Below, in pieces: positions 1-7,921 of a stretch of DNA of 64,000 nt (positions within the stretch are counted from its first letter, which is position 1; each line of letters starts with the position of its first letter). The position numbers and the translations under genes are program-made. The notes beneath the pieces were generated by a model, which worked only from the letters and a program-made list of their open reading frames with translations, had not been told where the DNA came from and made no database searches. Source of the stretch: Streptomyces hyaluromycini (GTDB taxonomy: Bacteria; Actinomycetota; Actinomycetes; Streptomycetales; Streptomycetaceae). The stretch is from the NCBI RefSeq assembly GCF_002217755.1, contig NZ_BCFL01000022.1, forward strand, positions 186,001-250,000. Reading direction: 5' to 3'.

Positions 1-360
1 GATCGCGCCCGCGAGCGGCTGTTCGAGGACCCGCTCGAAGCCCGGCGCGTACACCACGACGTCCGTCTCCGCGCGCAGTCGCCGCAGCAGCGCCGCGTAC
101 CCGGCCGCGTCGAAGGTCGCGGGCGCCCCCTTGCGGTCCCTGAGGCCGAGGCGGTCCAACTCGACGTCGGCCAGGTGGAAACCGTCCATCGGCACATGCG
201 CGACCCACGGCTCACCGGCGCCGTTCAGCTCCCGCACCAGGTGTTCGGCCAGGGTCGTCTTGCCGGCACCGGGGCTGCCCGCGATGCCGAGGATCGCGCG
301 CGGGGCCCGTCCGGCGAGTGAACGGGCGCGGTCGAGAAGGTCGTCGAAAGTCAGCGGCAC
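1..360 (-). CDS. Nucleoside/nucleotide kinase family P-loop protein (partial, C-terminus off the left edge)
   Basis: The first 120 codons are present, starting at GTG 360, and the frame is open to base 1. A Walker A loop, GSPGAGKTT, lies at about residues 28-36. The segment MDGFHL follows, and then YAPGFER near the edge. This arrangement is typical of the uridine-kinase/pantothenate-kinase-like family that phosphorylates small nucleoside- or sugar-type substrates in the cytoplasm. The substrate cannot be read from this fragment. The gene is divergent from the HAD/GH65 pair, with 77 bp between the start codons. Family assignment is from the P-loop and the following motifs. Confidence 0.75.
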   Translation of the reverse strand, partial: MPLTFDDLLDRARSLAGRAPRAILGIAGSPGAGKTTLAEHLVRELNGAGEPWVAHVPMDGFHLADVELDRLGLRDRKGAPATFDAAGYAALLRRLRAETDVVVYAPGFERVLEQPLAGAI

Positions 361-437
361 GCAAAAAGTGTGACACCGGGCCCGGAATGTGGCGGGCGCC
401 ACCCCCTCGAAGCCGTCCGGTGGGGAAGATGCGGGTC

Positions 438-1172
438 ATGACTGCACTCGGTCTGCCCGACACCATCCAGGCCTGTCTCTTCGATCTCGACGGGGTCGTC
501 ACCAGGACGGCCGTCGTGCACGCGGCGGCCTGGAAGGAGACCTTCGACGCCTTCCTGCGCGGCTACGACGGACAGCGGCCCTTCGACGCGGTCGCCGACT
601 ACGACGAGTACGTCGACGGCCGCCCCCGCGCCGACGGGGTCCGTTCCTTCCTCGACTCCCGGGGCATCCGCCTCCCCGAGGGCACCCCGGACGACCCACC
701 GGACGCCCCGACCGTGCACGGCCTCGGCAACCGCAAGAACGAACTGCTGCTGGAGAAGATCCGCACCCAGGGGGTCGAGGCCTACGACGGCACCCTGCGC
801 TATCTGGAGGCGGTCCGCGCGCACGGGCTGCGCACCGCGATCGTCTCCTCCAGCGCCAACTGCCGTGACGTGCTGCGCTCGATCGGCGCCGAGCACTTCT
901 TCGACGTCCGCATCGACGGGGTCGTGGCGGCCGAGCGCCGGCTGCCCGGCAAGCCGCACCCGGACACCTTCCTGGCCGCCGCCCGCGACCTGGGGGTCGA
1001 ACCCGCCGCGGCCGCTGTCTTCGAGGACGCCCTCGCCGGGATGGACGCGGGTCGCGCGGGCCGTTTCGGGTACGTCGTCGGCGTGGACCGCGTCGGACAG
1101 ACCGACGCCCTGTACGCGCACGGCGCGGACACCGTCGTGAAGGACCTCGCCGAGCTGGGAGGCAAGGAGTGA
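438..1172 (+). CDS. Beta-phosphoglucomutase family HAD hydrolase
   Basis: A HAD-superfamily subfamily IA enzyme of 244 residues. Motif I, DLDGVVT, is at about residues 16-22. The VSSSANC segment is motif II, GKPHPDTF carries the motif III lysine, and EDALAGMDAG is motif IV. The family interconverts beta-glucose-1-phosphate and glucose-6-phosphate or dephosphorylates sugar phosphates. The stop overlaps the next start (GTGA at 1169-1172), so translation is coupled to the GH65 gene. A GH65 phosphorylase would release the beta-glucose-1-phosphate that this mutase uses, so the pair makes metabolic sense. ATG 438 was chosen because GGGGAAG at 422-428 is well spaced for it; the in-frame ATG 429 sits too close to that site. 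Confidence 0.85.
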   Translation: MTALGLPDTIQACLFDLDGVVTRTAVVHAAAWKETFDAFLRGYDGQRPFDAVADYDEYVDGRPRADGVRSFLDSRGIRLPEGTPDDPPDAPTVHGLGNRKNELLLEKIRTQGVEAYDGTLRYLEAVRAHGLRTAIVSSSANCRDVLRSIGAEHFFDVRIDGVVAAERRLPGKPHPDTFLAAARDLGVEPAAAAVFEDALAGMDAGRAGRFGYVVGVDRVGQTDALYAHGADTVVKDLAELGGKE

Positions 1173-3514
1173 TCACCCACCGGTCGTACGCCGTGGAACC
1201 CTGGGCGGTCCGCGAGACGCAGCTCAACCTCGACGTGCTCGCGCAGAGCGAGTCGGTGTTCGCGCTCTCCAACGGGCACGTCGGCTGGCGCGGCAACCTC
1301 GACGAGGGCGAACCGCACGGCCTGCCGGGCAGCTATCTCAACGGCGTGCACGAGGTGCACCCGCTGCCGTACGCCGAGGCGGGCTACGGCTACCCGGAGT
1401 CCGGGCAGACCGTCATCAACATCACCAACGGCAAGATCCTGCGGCTGCTGGTCGACGACGAGCCCTTCGACCTGCGCTACGGCCGGCTCGTCGCCCATGA
1501 GCGGGTCCTCGACCTGCGCCGGGGCGTCCTGGAGCGGACCTGCGAGTGGACCTCGCCGGCCGGGTCCACCGTGCGGGTGCGTTCGACCCGGCTGGTGTCG
1601 CTGACCCAGCGGGCGATCGCCGCCGTCGCCTACGAGGTGGAGGCGGTCGACCGGCCCTGCCGGATCGTCATCCAGTCAGAGCTGGTCGCCAACGAGCAGC
1701 TGCCCGGGTCCAACGGCGATCCGCGTGCCGCGGTGGCGTTGGATTCGGTGCTGGAGCAGGAGGACAACTTCGCCTCCGGGCACCGGCTGCGGATGGTGCA
1801 CCGCACCCGGCGCAGCGGCCTGCGGGTCGCGGTCGCCGCCGACCACACGGTCTCCGGCCCCGAGCGGACCTCGGCCCGCGCCGAGAGCGGCGTGGACGTG
1901 GCCCGGCTGACCGTCACCTCCGTGCTGGAGCCCGGACAGGCGCTGCGGGTAGAGAAGTTCGTCGCCCACGGCTGGTCCGGGGTGCGCTCGCTGCCTGCCA
2001 TGGCCGACCAGGTGGACGCGGCGCTCGCGGCCGCGGCCCACGAGGGCTGGCAGGGGCTGGCCGACGACCAGCGCGGCTATCTGGACGACTTCTGGTCCCG
2101 CGCCGACGTGGAGGTGGACGGCGACGAGGAGGTCCAGCAGGCCGTCCGCTTCGCCCTCTTCCACGTCCTCCAGGCCGGGGCCCGCGCCGAACAGCGGGCG
2201 ATACCCGCCAAGGGCCTCACCGGCTCCGGATACGACGGGCACGCCTTCTGGGACACCGAGATGTTCGTGCTGCCCGTCCTCACCCACACCGCCCCCGGCG
2301 CCGTCGCCGAGGCCCTGCGCTGGCGGCACAACACCCTGCCCGCCGCCCGCGAACGCGCAGCCCAGCTCGGTCTGGACGGGGCCGCGTTCCCCTGGCGGAC
2401 CATCGCCGGCTCGGAAGGCTCCGCCTACTGGCCGGCCGGCACCGCCGCCTTCCACGTCAACGCCGACGTCGCCGACGCGGTGGTCCGCTACGTCGCCGCC
2501 ACCGGCGACACCGACTTCGAACGGGACACCGGCGTCGAACTGCTCGTGGAGACCGCCCGGCTGTGGCGCTCGCTCGGCCACCACGACAGCCGCGGCGCCT
2601 TCCACATCGACGGTGTCACCGGCCCCGACGAGTACAGCGCGGTCGCCGACGACAACACGTACACCAACCTGATGGCGCGGGCGAACCTGCTGGCCGCCGC
2701 CGACGCCGTCGAACGCCATCCGCGGCAGGCGGCCCGGCTCGGCGTCGACGCGGAGGAGAGCGCCGCCTGGCGGGACGCGGCCGAGTCCGTGCACATCCCC
2801 TACAATCACGAGCTGGGCGTCCACGAGCAGCACGCCGGGTTCACCCGCTACCAGCGCTGGGACTTCCAGAACACCCGCCCCGACCAGTACCCGCTGCTCC
2901 TGAACTTCCCCTACTTCGACCTCTACCGCAAACAGGTCGTCAAACAGGCCGACCTGGTGCTGGCGATGTACACCTGCGAGGCGTACTTCGACGAGGAGCA
3001 CATCGCCCGCAACTTCGCCTACTACGAGCCGCTGACGGTACGCGACTCCTCCCTGTCCGCCTGCTGCCAGGCCGTCGTCGCCGCCCAGGCCGGGCACCTG
3101 ACGCTCGCCCACGCCTACACGGCCGAGGCCGCACTGATGGACCTCGACGACCTGGAGCACAACACCCGCGACGGACTGCACATCGCCTCGCTCGCCGGCA
3201 CCTGGATGGCACTGGTGGCCGGCTTCGGCGGGCTGCGCCACTACGACGACGGGGCCCGGTTCGCCCCCCGGCTGCCGGAGCGGCTGCGGAGGCTGGCCTT
3301 CAGCCTGCAGCTGCGGGACAGCAGACTCCGGGTGGAGATCGGCGCCGACAAGGCGACGTACACCTTGGTCGACGGCCCACCGCTGACCGTGTACCACCAC
3401 GGGGAGCCGGTGACGGTCGGCACGGAGAGCCCGGCGGTGCGGGCGGTGCCGCCGACGAGGCCGGGACCGGCACCGGGCCAACCGCTGCACCGGGCACCGA
3501 ACCGGCCGACCTGA
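1169..3514 (+). CDS. Glycoside hydrolase family 65 protein (disaccharide phosphorylase type)
   Basis: A 781-residue protein, the usual length for actinobacterial GH65. It has an N-terminal beta-sandwich (about 10-265), an (alpha/alpha)6-barrel catalytic domain (about 310-690) and a short C-terminal sheet domain. The catalytic glutamate is expected in GPDEYSAVADDNTYTN, at E488. Family members phosphorolyse maltose, trehalose, kojibiose or related alpha-glucosides to beta-glucose-1-phosphate, and a few are hydrolases. Specificity cannot be told from the sequence here. No signal peptide is visible, so it is cytoplasmic. Start GTG 1169 overlaps the upstream HAD stop, indicating an operon with the mutase. 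The proline-rich last 20 residues look like a loose tail. Confidence 0.9.
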   Translation: MITHRSYAVEPWAVRETQLNLDVLAQSESVFALSNGHVGWRGNLDEGEPHGLPGSYLNGVHEVHPLPYAEAGYGYPESGQTVINITNGKILRLLVDDEPFDLRYGRLVAHERVLDLRRGVLERTCEWTSPAGSTVRVRSTRLVSLTQRAIAAVAYEVEAVDRPCRIVIQSELVANEQLPGSNGDPRAAVALDSVLEQEDNFASGHRLRMVHRTRRSGLRVAVAADHTVSGPERTSARAESGVDVARLTVTSVLEPGQALRVEKFVAHGWSGVRSLPAMADQVDAALAAAAHEGWQGLADDQRGYLDDFWSRADVEVDGDEEVQQAVRFALFHVLQAGARAEQRAIPAKGLTGSGYDGHAFWDTEMFVLPVLTHTAPGAVAEALRWRHNTLPAARERAAQLGLDGAAFPWRTIAGSEGSAYWPAGTAAFHVNADVADAVVRYVAATGDTDFERDTGVELLVETARLWRSLGHHDSRGAFHIDGVTGPDEYSAVADDNTYTNLMARANLLAAADAVERHPRQAARLGVDAEESAAWRDAAESVHIPYNHELGVHEQHAGFTRYQRWDFQNTRPDQYPLLLNFPYFDLYRKQVVKQADLVLAMYTCEAYFDEEHIARNFAYYEPLTVRDSSLSACCQAVVAAQAGHLTLAHAYTAEAALMDLDDLEHNTRDGLHIASLAGTWMALVAGFGGLRHYDDGARFAPRLPERLRRLAFSLQLRDSRLRVEIGADKATYTLVDGPPLTVYHHGEPVTVGTESPAVRAVPPTRPGPAPGQPLHRAPNRPT

Positions 3515-3519
3515 GCTAC

Positions 3520-3671
3520 AGCGCCCCGTCAGGGGCGCGGGGAACTGCGCGATCAGCCACAGTCAACCGGCACTTCGCAACGCATCCGGACCCCAACGGC
3601 GCAATCGGTCGTCCGCGCCGCCGTCGTGGCTTGTCGCGCAGTTCCCCGCGCCCCCAAAAGGAAGGGGCGCC
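3520..3671. repeat. Dispersed Streptomyces palindromic repeat, copy A; convergent-gene terminator
   Basis: Two inverted arms around GGGGCGCGGGGAACTGCGCGA (near 3532-3552) and its complement (near 3632-3655) flank a looser centre. The element fills the gap between the convergent GH65 and M56 genes. The same arm sequence recurs in shortened form at 17052-17144 and 12638-12753. It probably folds into a long hairpin that ends transcription from both sides. Confidence 0.7.
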
Positions 3672-4568
3672 TTAAGTGAGGACGTTCCACAGCAGGCCCA
3701 CCAGATCGCTCGTCGCGTCCGCCGAGAACAGTGCGGCCAGTGCGCCGAGGGCGAGAACGGCCGCCGCGGCCGGCCAGAGGTGCGGGGGCGGACTCGTCTG
3801 CAGCGCGGCGATGCGGCGCGTGACCGCGCGGTCCGTGAAGTTGAGGGCGCAGGCCGGGCGCGCGGCCCGCCCGGCGCTGAGCGCCGCCCGGGCCAGCGCC
3901 CGGGCGGTGGTGCCGCGGTCCCCGACCTCGGTCGCCGCCTGCTCGTCCGCCCACCGCTCCACCAGGAAGGTCACGGCGGACCGGACCGGGCCGAGCAGCG
4001 GGTTGGCGGCCGCGGCGAGCGTCACCGCCGTCACCAGGCGGCCGTGCCGGTGCCGCAGATGGGCCCGTTCGTGGGCCAGCAGCACCCGCCGCTCCGCCGG
4101 TGCCAGCGCACCCAGCATCGCCGAGGTGACCAGGATGCGGCCCGGTCGGCCCGGGATCGCGAACGCCTGCGGCACCTCGCAGGCGGCCACCACCAGCTCG
4201 GTGTCCCGCGGATGCCCCTCGCACAGCCGCCGCAGCGCCCGCCGGGTGCGCCGCTCGGCCCGCACCGCCCGCTGCACCCGCCAGACCACCAGGGCCAGCG
4301 CGAGACACGCGGCGACGCCGATCACCTCGGGCACCGGGTCGGCCAGCGGACGGCCGTCCTCATGGGCCTCCCGGACCACCGGCGGGGCGTCGCCCAGCAG
4401 GGCCGTCGTCAGGAGGATCAGAGACCAGGTGGCCGCGGCCGCGGTGAGCACGGCGGCGGACGCCAAGACGCGTGCCGCCAGCGCGGGGGCCATCCGGCGG
4501 CCGACCACCGGGCTGACCAGCGGCAGCAGCAGGGAGACCAGCAGCGGGGTGTAGACGTCGAACCTCAT
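3672..4568 (-). CDS. M56 family membrane metallopeptidase (BlaR1/MecR1-like protease without a sensor domain)
   Basis: A 298-residue membrane protein with hydrophobic segments at the N-terminus (about 8-30 and 33-58), another at about 95-115 and one near the C-terminus. Between them is LLAHERAHLRHRH, whose HERAH is the HExxH zinc site of M56 peptidases. The penicillin-binding sensor domain of BlaR1/MecR1 is absent, as in the actinobacterial short form. The start ATG 4568 overlaps the stop of the BlaI-like gene (4565-4568), so the two form one operon. By family analogy the protease would inactivate the partner repressor in response to an envelope signal; that signal is unknown. Confidence 0.85.
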   Translation of the reverse strand: MRFDVYTPLLVSLLLPLVSPVVGRRMAPALAARVLASAAVLTAAAATWSLILLTTALLGDAPPVVREAHEDGRPLADPVPEVIGVAACLALALVVWRVQRAVRAERRTRRALRRLCEGHPRDTELVVAACEVPQAFAIPGRPGRILVTSAMLGALAPAERRVLLAHERAHLRHRHGRLVTAVTLAAAANPLLGPVRSAVTFLVERWADEQAATEVGDRGTTARALARAALSAGRAARPACALNFTDRAVTRRIAALQTSPPPHLWPAAAAVLALGALAALFSADATSDLVGLLWNVLT

Positions 4569-4948
4569 GCGCCGCCTCCGGCGAACAGGTTCCGCAGCGC
4601 CCGCTCCTCCTCCGGGCTCAGCCCGGACACGAACTGCTGGAGCGCGGCGATCGGGTCCGGGCCCCGGTCCAGGGCCTCGTGCATGGCCTCGGCGGTCAGC
4701 TCGGCCGCGTTCTTCGCGGGCCGGTACGCACCGCGCCGCCCGTCGGCGTCCCGCAGAACGAGCCCCTTGTCGTACAGCCGCTTCAGGATCGTGTGGACCG
4801 TGTTGTACGCGAGCCCGCCGCCGATCTCGCTCTGGATCTCGGCCGGGGTCAACGGGCGTTCGGTCGACCACAAGGCTGCCAGGACCTCGCTCTCCAGCTC
4901 TCCGGCGCTGCGCCGCTCCGCCCTGCCGCGGGACCCTGTGCCAGCCAT
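4565..4948 (-). CDS. BlaI/MecI/CopY family transcriptional repressor
   Basis: A 127-residue winged-helix protein with the family pattern LESEVLAALW near residue 18, LTPAEIQSEI, and AYNTVHTILKRLYDKGLV, which contains the recognition helix. The C-terminal half is the dimerisation part. Members repress their own operon and beta-lactamase or other envelope-stress genes, and lose DNA binding when cleaved by the M56 partner, encoded immediately downstream with a 4-bp overlap. The 100 bp upstream contain TAC/GTA half sites (TACAGCGCGTA near 4961) but no convincing full operator. Confidence 0.88.
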   Translation of the reverse strand: MAGTGSRGRAERRSAGELESEVLAALWSTERPLTPAEIQSEIGGGLAYNTVHTILKRLYDKGLVLRDADGRRGAYRPAKNAAELTAEAMHEALDRGPDPIAALQQFVSGLSPEEERALRNLFAGGGA

Positions 4949-5094
4949 GGCTCAACCTTACAGCGCGTAGTGCCGCCGTTCGTATGGCCGTACCCGCGCT
5001 GCCTCCACCGGTAAGTCCGGTTAGTTTGTCAGTGTTTGTCCCTCAGTCCATGGAGGGTCCTGCGCGCCGCAGGGGAACAGGGGTGGGTGCCTCG

Positions 5095-6042
5095 ATGGTC
5101 CCGAACGTGAACGCCACGCCCGTCCTGGGCCGCCGAGGACTCTACTGGCAGAGCGGTGTCTGTCTCGTGCTGCTGCTCGGCCTGGGCTGGCTGGTCCGGC
5201 GGCACTGGCCGGCCGTGGCGCACGGGGCCGACCGGCTCGCCGTCGCCGACCAGGGGTGGCTGCTGGTGGCGGCCGTGGCGGCGGTCGGCACCTGGGCGTC
5301 CTCCGCGCTCGCCCAGCAGGGCGCGGTCACCCGCCGGCTGCCCGGCGGGCGGCTGGTCGCCGTGCAGTTCGCCGCCTCGGCCGCCAACCACGTACTGCCC
5401 GCCGGGCTCGGCGCGGGTGCGGTGAACCTGCGGTTCCTGATGCGCTGCGGACTTCCGGCGGGCCGCGGTGCCTCCGCCCTCGCGGTCAAGGCGGCCGCCG
5501 GCGCGGTGGTGCGGCTGGCCCTCGTCGCCGTCCTCGCCCCCGCGTGCCCGGGGCTGCTGCGGCTCCCGCACGTGTCCGTGGCCGCACTCCTCGCCGTCTC
5601 CGCGGCGGTCGTCGTGGTCCTCGTCCTGCTCGGGGCCCGGATGTGGTCCCGCTGCCGGGGCGCGGTGGCCGCCGTGACCGCCGACATCCGGGCCCTGCAC
5701 GCCCGTCCGGTCCGCGCGGCCGCGCTGTGGGGCGGTTCACTCGCCTTCGCCGGGCTGCACGCGCTGGTCCTCATCGCCGTGTCCCGGGCCGTCGGGCTGC
5801 CGTTGTCCCCGGCCCGGGTGGCGCTGCTCTACCTCGCCGCCAGCGGCGCCGCGGCGCTGCTGCCCACCCCGGGCGGACTCGGCTCGCTCGACGCGGCCCT
5901 CGCGCTCGCCCTCACCGCCTCCGGAACCCCGGCCGCCGCGGCCGCCTCCGCCGTGCTCGGCTACCGACTGCTGACCGTGTGGCTGCCGCTGCTGCCGGGC
6001 CTGCTGGTGCTCGGGGTGCTGATCCGCCGCCGGGCGCTGTGA
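5095..6042 (+). CDS. Lysylphosphatidylglycerol synthase-like (UPF0104/flippase-domain) integral membrane protein
   Basis: About 315 residues with roughly eight hydrophobic helices and no soluble domain. It resembles the N-terminal membrane half of MprF-type proteins (LPG_synthase_TM/UPF0104), with the recognisable ANHVLPAGLGAGAVNLRFLM stretch and a PTPGGLGSLDAALALAL segment near the C-terminus, a family hallmark. The aminoacyl-transferase domain is missing, so a lipid translocation role is a family-based inference. ATG 5095 has a GGGTGGG ribosome site upstream; in-frame ATG 5050 would add 15 residues. The gene stands alone, 73 bp before the PrcB-like gene on the same strand. Confidence 0.75.
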   Translation: MVPNVNATPVLGRRGLYWQSGVCLVLLLGLGWLVRRHWPAVAHGADRLAVADQGWLLVAAVAAVGTWASSALAQQGAVTRRLPGGRLVAVQFAASAANHVLPAGLGAGAVNLRFLMRCGLPAGRGASALAVKAAAGAVVRLALVAVLAPACPGLLRLPHVSVAALLAVSAAVVVVLVLLGARMWSRCRGAVAAVTADIRALHARPVRAAALWGGSLAFAGLHALVLIAVSRAVGLPLSPARVALLYLAASGAAALLPTPGGLGSLDAALALALTASGTPAAAAASAVLGYRLLTVWLPLLPGLLVLGVLIRRRAL

Positions 6043-6115
6043 CCGGGCGGGCGTTTCCCGGCGGCCCGCATCAGGTAGGAGTCAGATGTCGTCGGCCGAC
6101 AGGAGGGGGACTGGT

Positions 6116-6970
6116 ATGCCGGAGAACGACACCGGGGGCCGGCTGGGGGAGGAGTTCTTCGCGCCGGGGACCTCGTCCTTCGCCCGGTTCCTCGCCGCCC
6201 ACCGGCCCGGACTGCTGCCCACCCGCAGCCCGTTGCCCCCGGGCACGGTCGCGGCGCCCGACGCCTTCCCGCACGGCACCACCGTCCTCGCCCTCGCCTA
6301 CCGCGACGGCGTGCTGATCGCCGGCGACCGCCGGGCCACCATGGGCAACCTCATCGCCCAGCGCGACCTGGAGAAGGTGCACCCCGCGGACGACCACACG
6401 GCGGTCGCCTTCGCCGGCACGGTCGGGCTCGCCCTCGACATGGTCAAGCTCTTCCAGGTCGAACTGACCCACTTCGAGAAGATCGAGGGCATCCCCATGA
6501 CCCTCGACGGCAAGGCCCGCCGGCTCGCCGCGATGATCCGCGAGAACCTCGGCCAGGCCATGCAGGGGCTCGCCGTCGTCCCCCTGCTCGCCGGTTACGA
6601 CCCCAAGGCGCCGGAGGGGGAACGCGGCCGCATCTTCAGCTTCGACGTCGCCGGCGGCCTCTACGAGAAGCGCGCGTTCCACGCCGAGGGCAGCGGCTCG
6701 CCGTACGCCGGAGGCGCCCTGAAGAAGCTGTACCGCGCCGGCCTCACCCGCCGCGAGGCTGCCCTGGCCGCACTTCAGGCGCTCTACGACGCGGCCGACG
6801 ACGACTCGGCGACCGGCGGCCCCGACCTCAACCGCCGTATCTTCCCGGTGGTCTCGGTCATCACGGAGGACGGCTTCGAACGGCTGCCGGAGCCCGAGAC
6901 GGCGGACCTGACCCGGGAGATGGTCGACCAGCGCCGCACCCGCCCGGACGGACCCGGCGCCACATCCTGA
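6116..6970 (+). CDS. prcB: Stand-alone proteasome beta subunit paralogue (PrcB-type, Ntn hydrolase)
   Basis: A 284-residue protein with a propeptide of about 54 residues ending HG before TTVLAL. Autocleavage would expose Thr55. The expected catalytic partners are present: D71 (mature D17), in GDRRATMGN, and K87 (mature K33), in AQRDLEKVHP. The YDAADDDSATGGPD segment near the C-terminus is also a PrcB hallmark. In Streptomyces prcB normally sits between pup and prcA. Here no prcA, pup, dop, pafA or ATPase gene is adjacent, so this looks like a second, orphan copy. AGGAGGGGG six bases before ATG 6116 supports this start. ATG 6086 is also possible, as it follows TAGGAG closely, and would add ten residues. 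Confidence 0.85.
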   Translation: MPENDTGGRLGEEFFAPGTSSFARFLAAHRPGLLPTRSPLPPGTVAAPDAFPHGTTVLALAYRDGVLIAGDRRATMGNLIAQRDLEKVHPADDHTAVAFAGTVGLALDMVKLFQVELTHFEKIEGIPMTLDGKARRLAAMIRENLGQAMQGLAVVPLLAGYDPKAPEGERGRIFSFDVAGGLYEKRAFHAEGSGSPYAGGALKKLYRAGLTRREAALAALQALYDAADDDSATGGPDLNRRIFPVVSVITEDGFERLPEPETADLTREMVDQRRTRPDGPGATS

Positions 6971-6971
6971 C

Positions 6972-7655
6972 TCACGACGTGGTCACCGGTCTCTCCGGCA
7001 CGCCGTCCGGCGCCCCCGCCTCCGGAACCCACCGGGCCGCCACGCACGCCCAGACCCCGAGCCACCCGACCGCGAACAGCCAGCCGCCGATCACGTCGGT
7101 GCACCAGTGCACGCCGAGGAACACCCGGGTGGCCCCGACGGCGAGCCCCCAGCAGGCGACGGCCACGCACCACGGCGTACGGCCGTGCGGGGCCCTCGAC
7201 CGGATCGCGAGGATCAGCACGCCGGCGGCCAGCGCGGCCGTGGTGCTGTGGCCGGAGGGGAACGACCAGCCGGAGGCGGACGTCTGCCAGTCGGCCTGCG
7301 GCGGCCGGGCCCGGCCGATCAGCTCCATCAGGGCGCTGCGGGCGGCCTGGCCCAGGGCGAGGCAGGCCGCGCCGAGCAGCGCGGCGACCAGCCGCTGCCG
7401 CCGGGTGCGGCCCACGACCAGCCCGGCCGCCACGACCAGGGCGTACGGCACGACCCCGGTGCCGGTCGCGGTGACCCCCCGGGCCACGGCCACCGCCACG
7501 TCCGGCCGGTGCGCGAGGGACCAGGCCAGCAGCGTGCGGTCCAGGCCGAACGGGGCGCCGTGCCGGCCGGTCACGACCAGGGCCAGCACCGCGAACGCCG
7601 CCCAGGCCCCGAACGCGACGCTCCCCGCGAACTCCGCGGTCCTCCTGCGTTCCAT
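6972..7655 (-). CDS. PAP2 superfamily membrane phosphatase
   Basis: A 227-residue integral membrane protein with about five to six helices. It has the three-part phosphatidic acid phosphatase signature: IGRARPP (about 113-119), PSGHS (133-137) and RVFLGVHWCTDV (177-188). These supply the catalytic His136, His183 and Asp187. The family dephosphorylates lipid phosphates such as phosphatidate or undecaprenyl pyrophosphate on the outer membrane face. The stop lies two bases from the convergent prcB-like stop. Its promoter must lie in the region shared with the iron-uptake operon (7656-7921). Confidence 0.87.
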   Translation of the reverse strand: MERRRTAEFAGSVAFGAWAAFAVLALVVTGRHGAPFGLDRTLLAWSLAHRPDVAVAVARGVTATGTGVVPYALVVAAGLVVGRTRRQRLVAALLGAACLALGQAARSALMELIGRARPPQADWQTSASGWSFPSGHSTTAALAAGVLILAIRSRAPHGRTPWCVAVACWGLAVGATRVFLGVHWCTDVIGGWLFAVGWLGVWACVAARWVPEAGAPDGVPERPVTTS

Positions 7656-7709
7656 GACCCCGACGACGGCCCTTTCCGGTGACTGTGAAGATCTGGCGAC
7701 TACGAAGAT

Positions 7710-7838
7710 GTAGACGGTCTACCCGAATGTAGACGATCGGCGTCCCGTCGGCGTTCCCGTGCGTGCGCGACCGTGTCCGGTCGCGGCCTTTGCCGCACCA
7801 TTACCAGTTCATGACCGACTGACTACATGGGTGTAGTC
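7710..7838. promoter_or_regulatory. Two perfect dyads in the PAP2/efeU divergent promoter region
   Basis: GTAGACGGTCTAC at 7710-7722 is a perfect palindrome, and ATGTAGAC recurs just after it (7728-7735). GACTACA-TGGG-TGTAGTC at 7821-7838 is a second perfect dyad with 7-base arms. The second resembles the TACA/TGTA operators of BlaI/CopY-type repressors, though with a 4-base spacer. A BlaI-type gene lies 3 kb to the left; a link is only inference. Confidence 0.45.
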
Positions 7839-7854
7839 ATCATGGTCGGCGGAG

Positions 7855-7873
7855 TAAGGCATGCCTTCACTAA
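7855..7873 (-). promoter_or_regulatory. Candidate iron box (DmdR1/IdeR-type) upstream of the efe operon
   Basis: Read on the minus strand the site is TTAGTGAAGGCATGCCTTA. It matches 12 of 19 positions of the DtxR/IdeR/DmdR consensus TTAGGTTAGGCTCACCTAA by my hand alignment. Its core AAGGCATGCCTT is a perfect palindrome. It lies 48 bases before the efeU start, a suitable place to block transcription when iron is sufficient. Confidence 0.6.
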
Positions 7874-7921
7874 GTTCGAGCCAAGGGGCGGGGACGGGCC
7901 TGCCGGGGAGGGCTGTGGCGG

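Noticed and set aside
4949..5050. BlaI operator controlling its own gene
   Set aside because: Only a TAC-N5-GTA half-site pattern near 4961 was found. It is not a convincing two-fold operator, so no feature was assigned.
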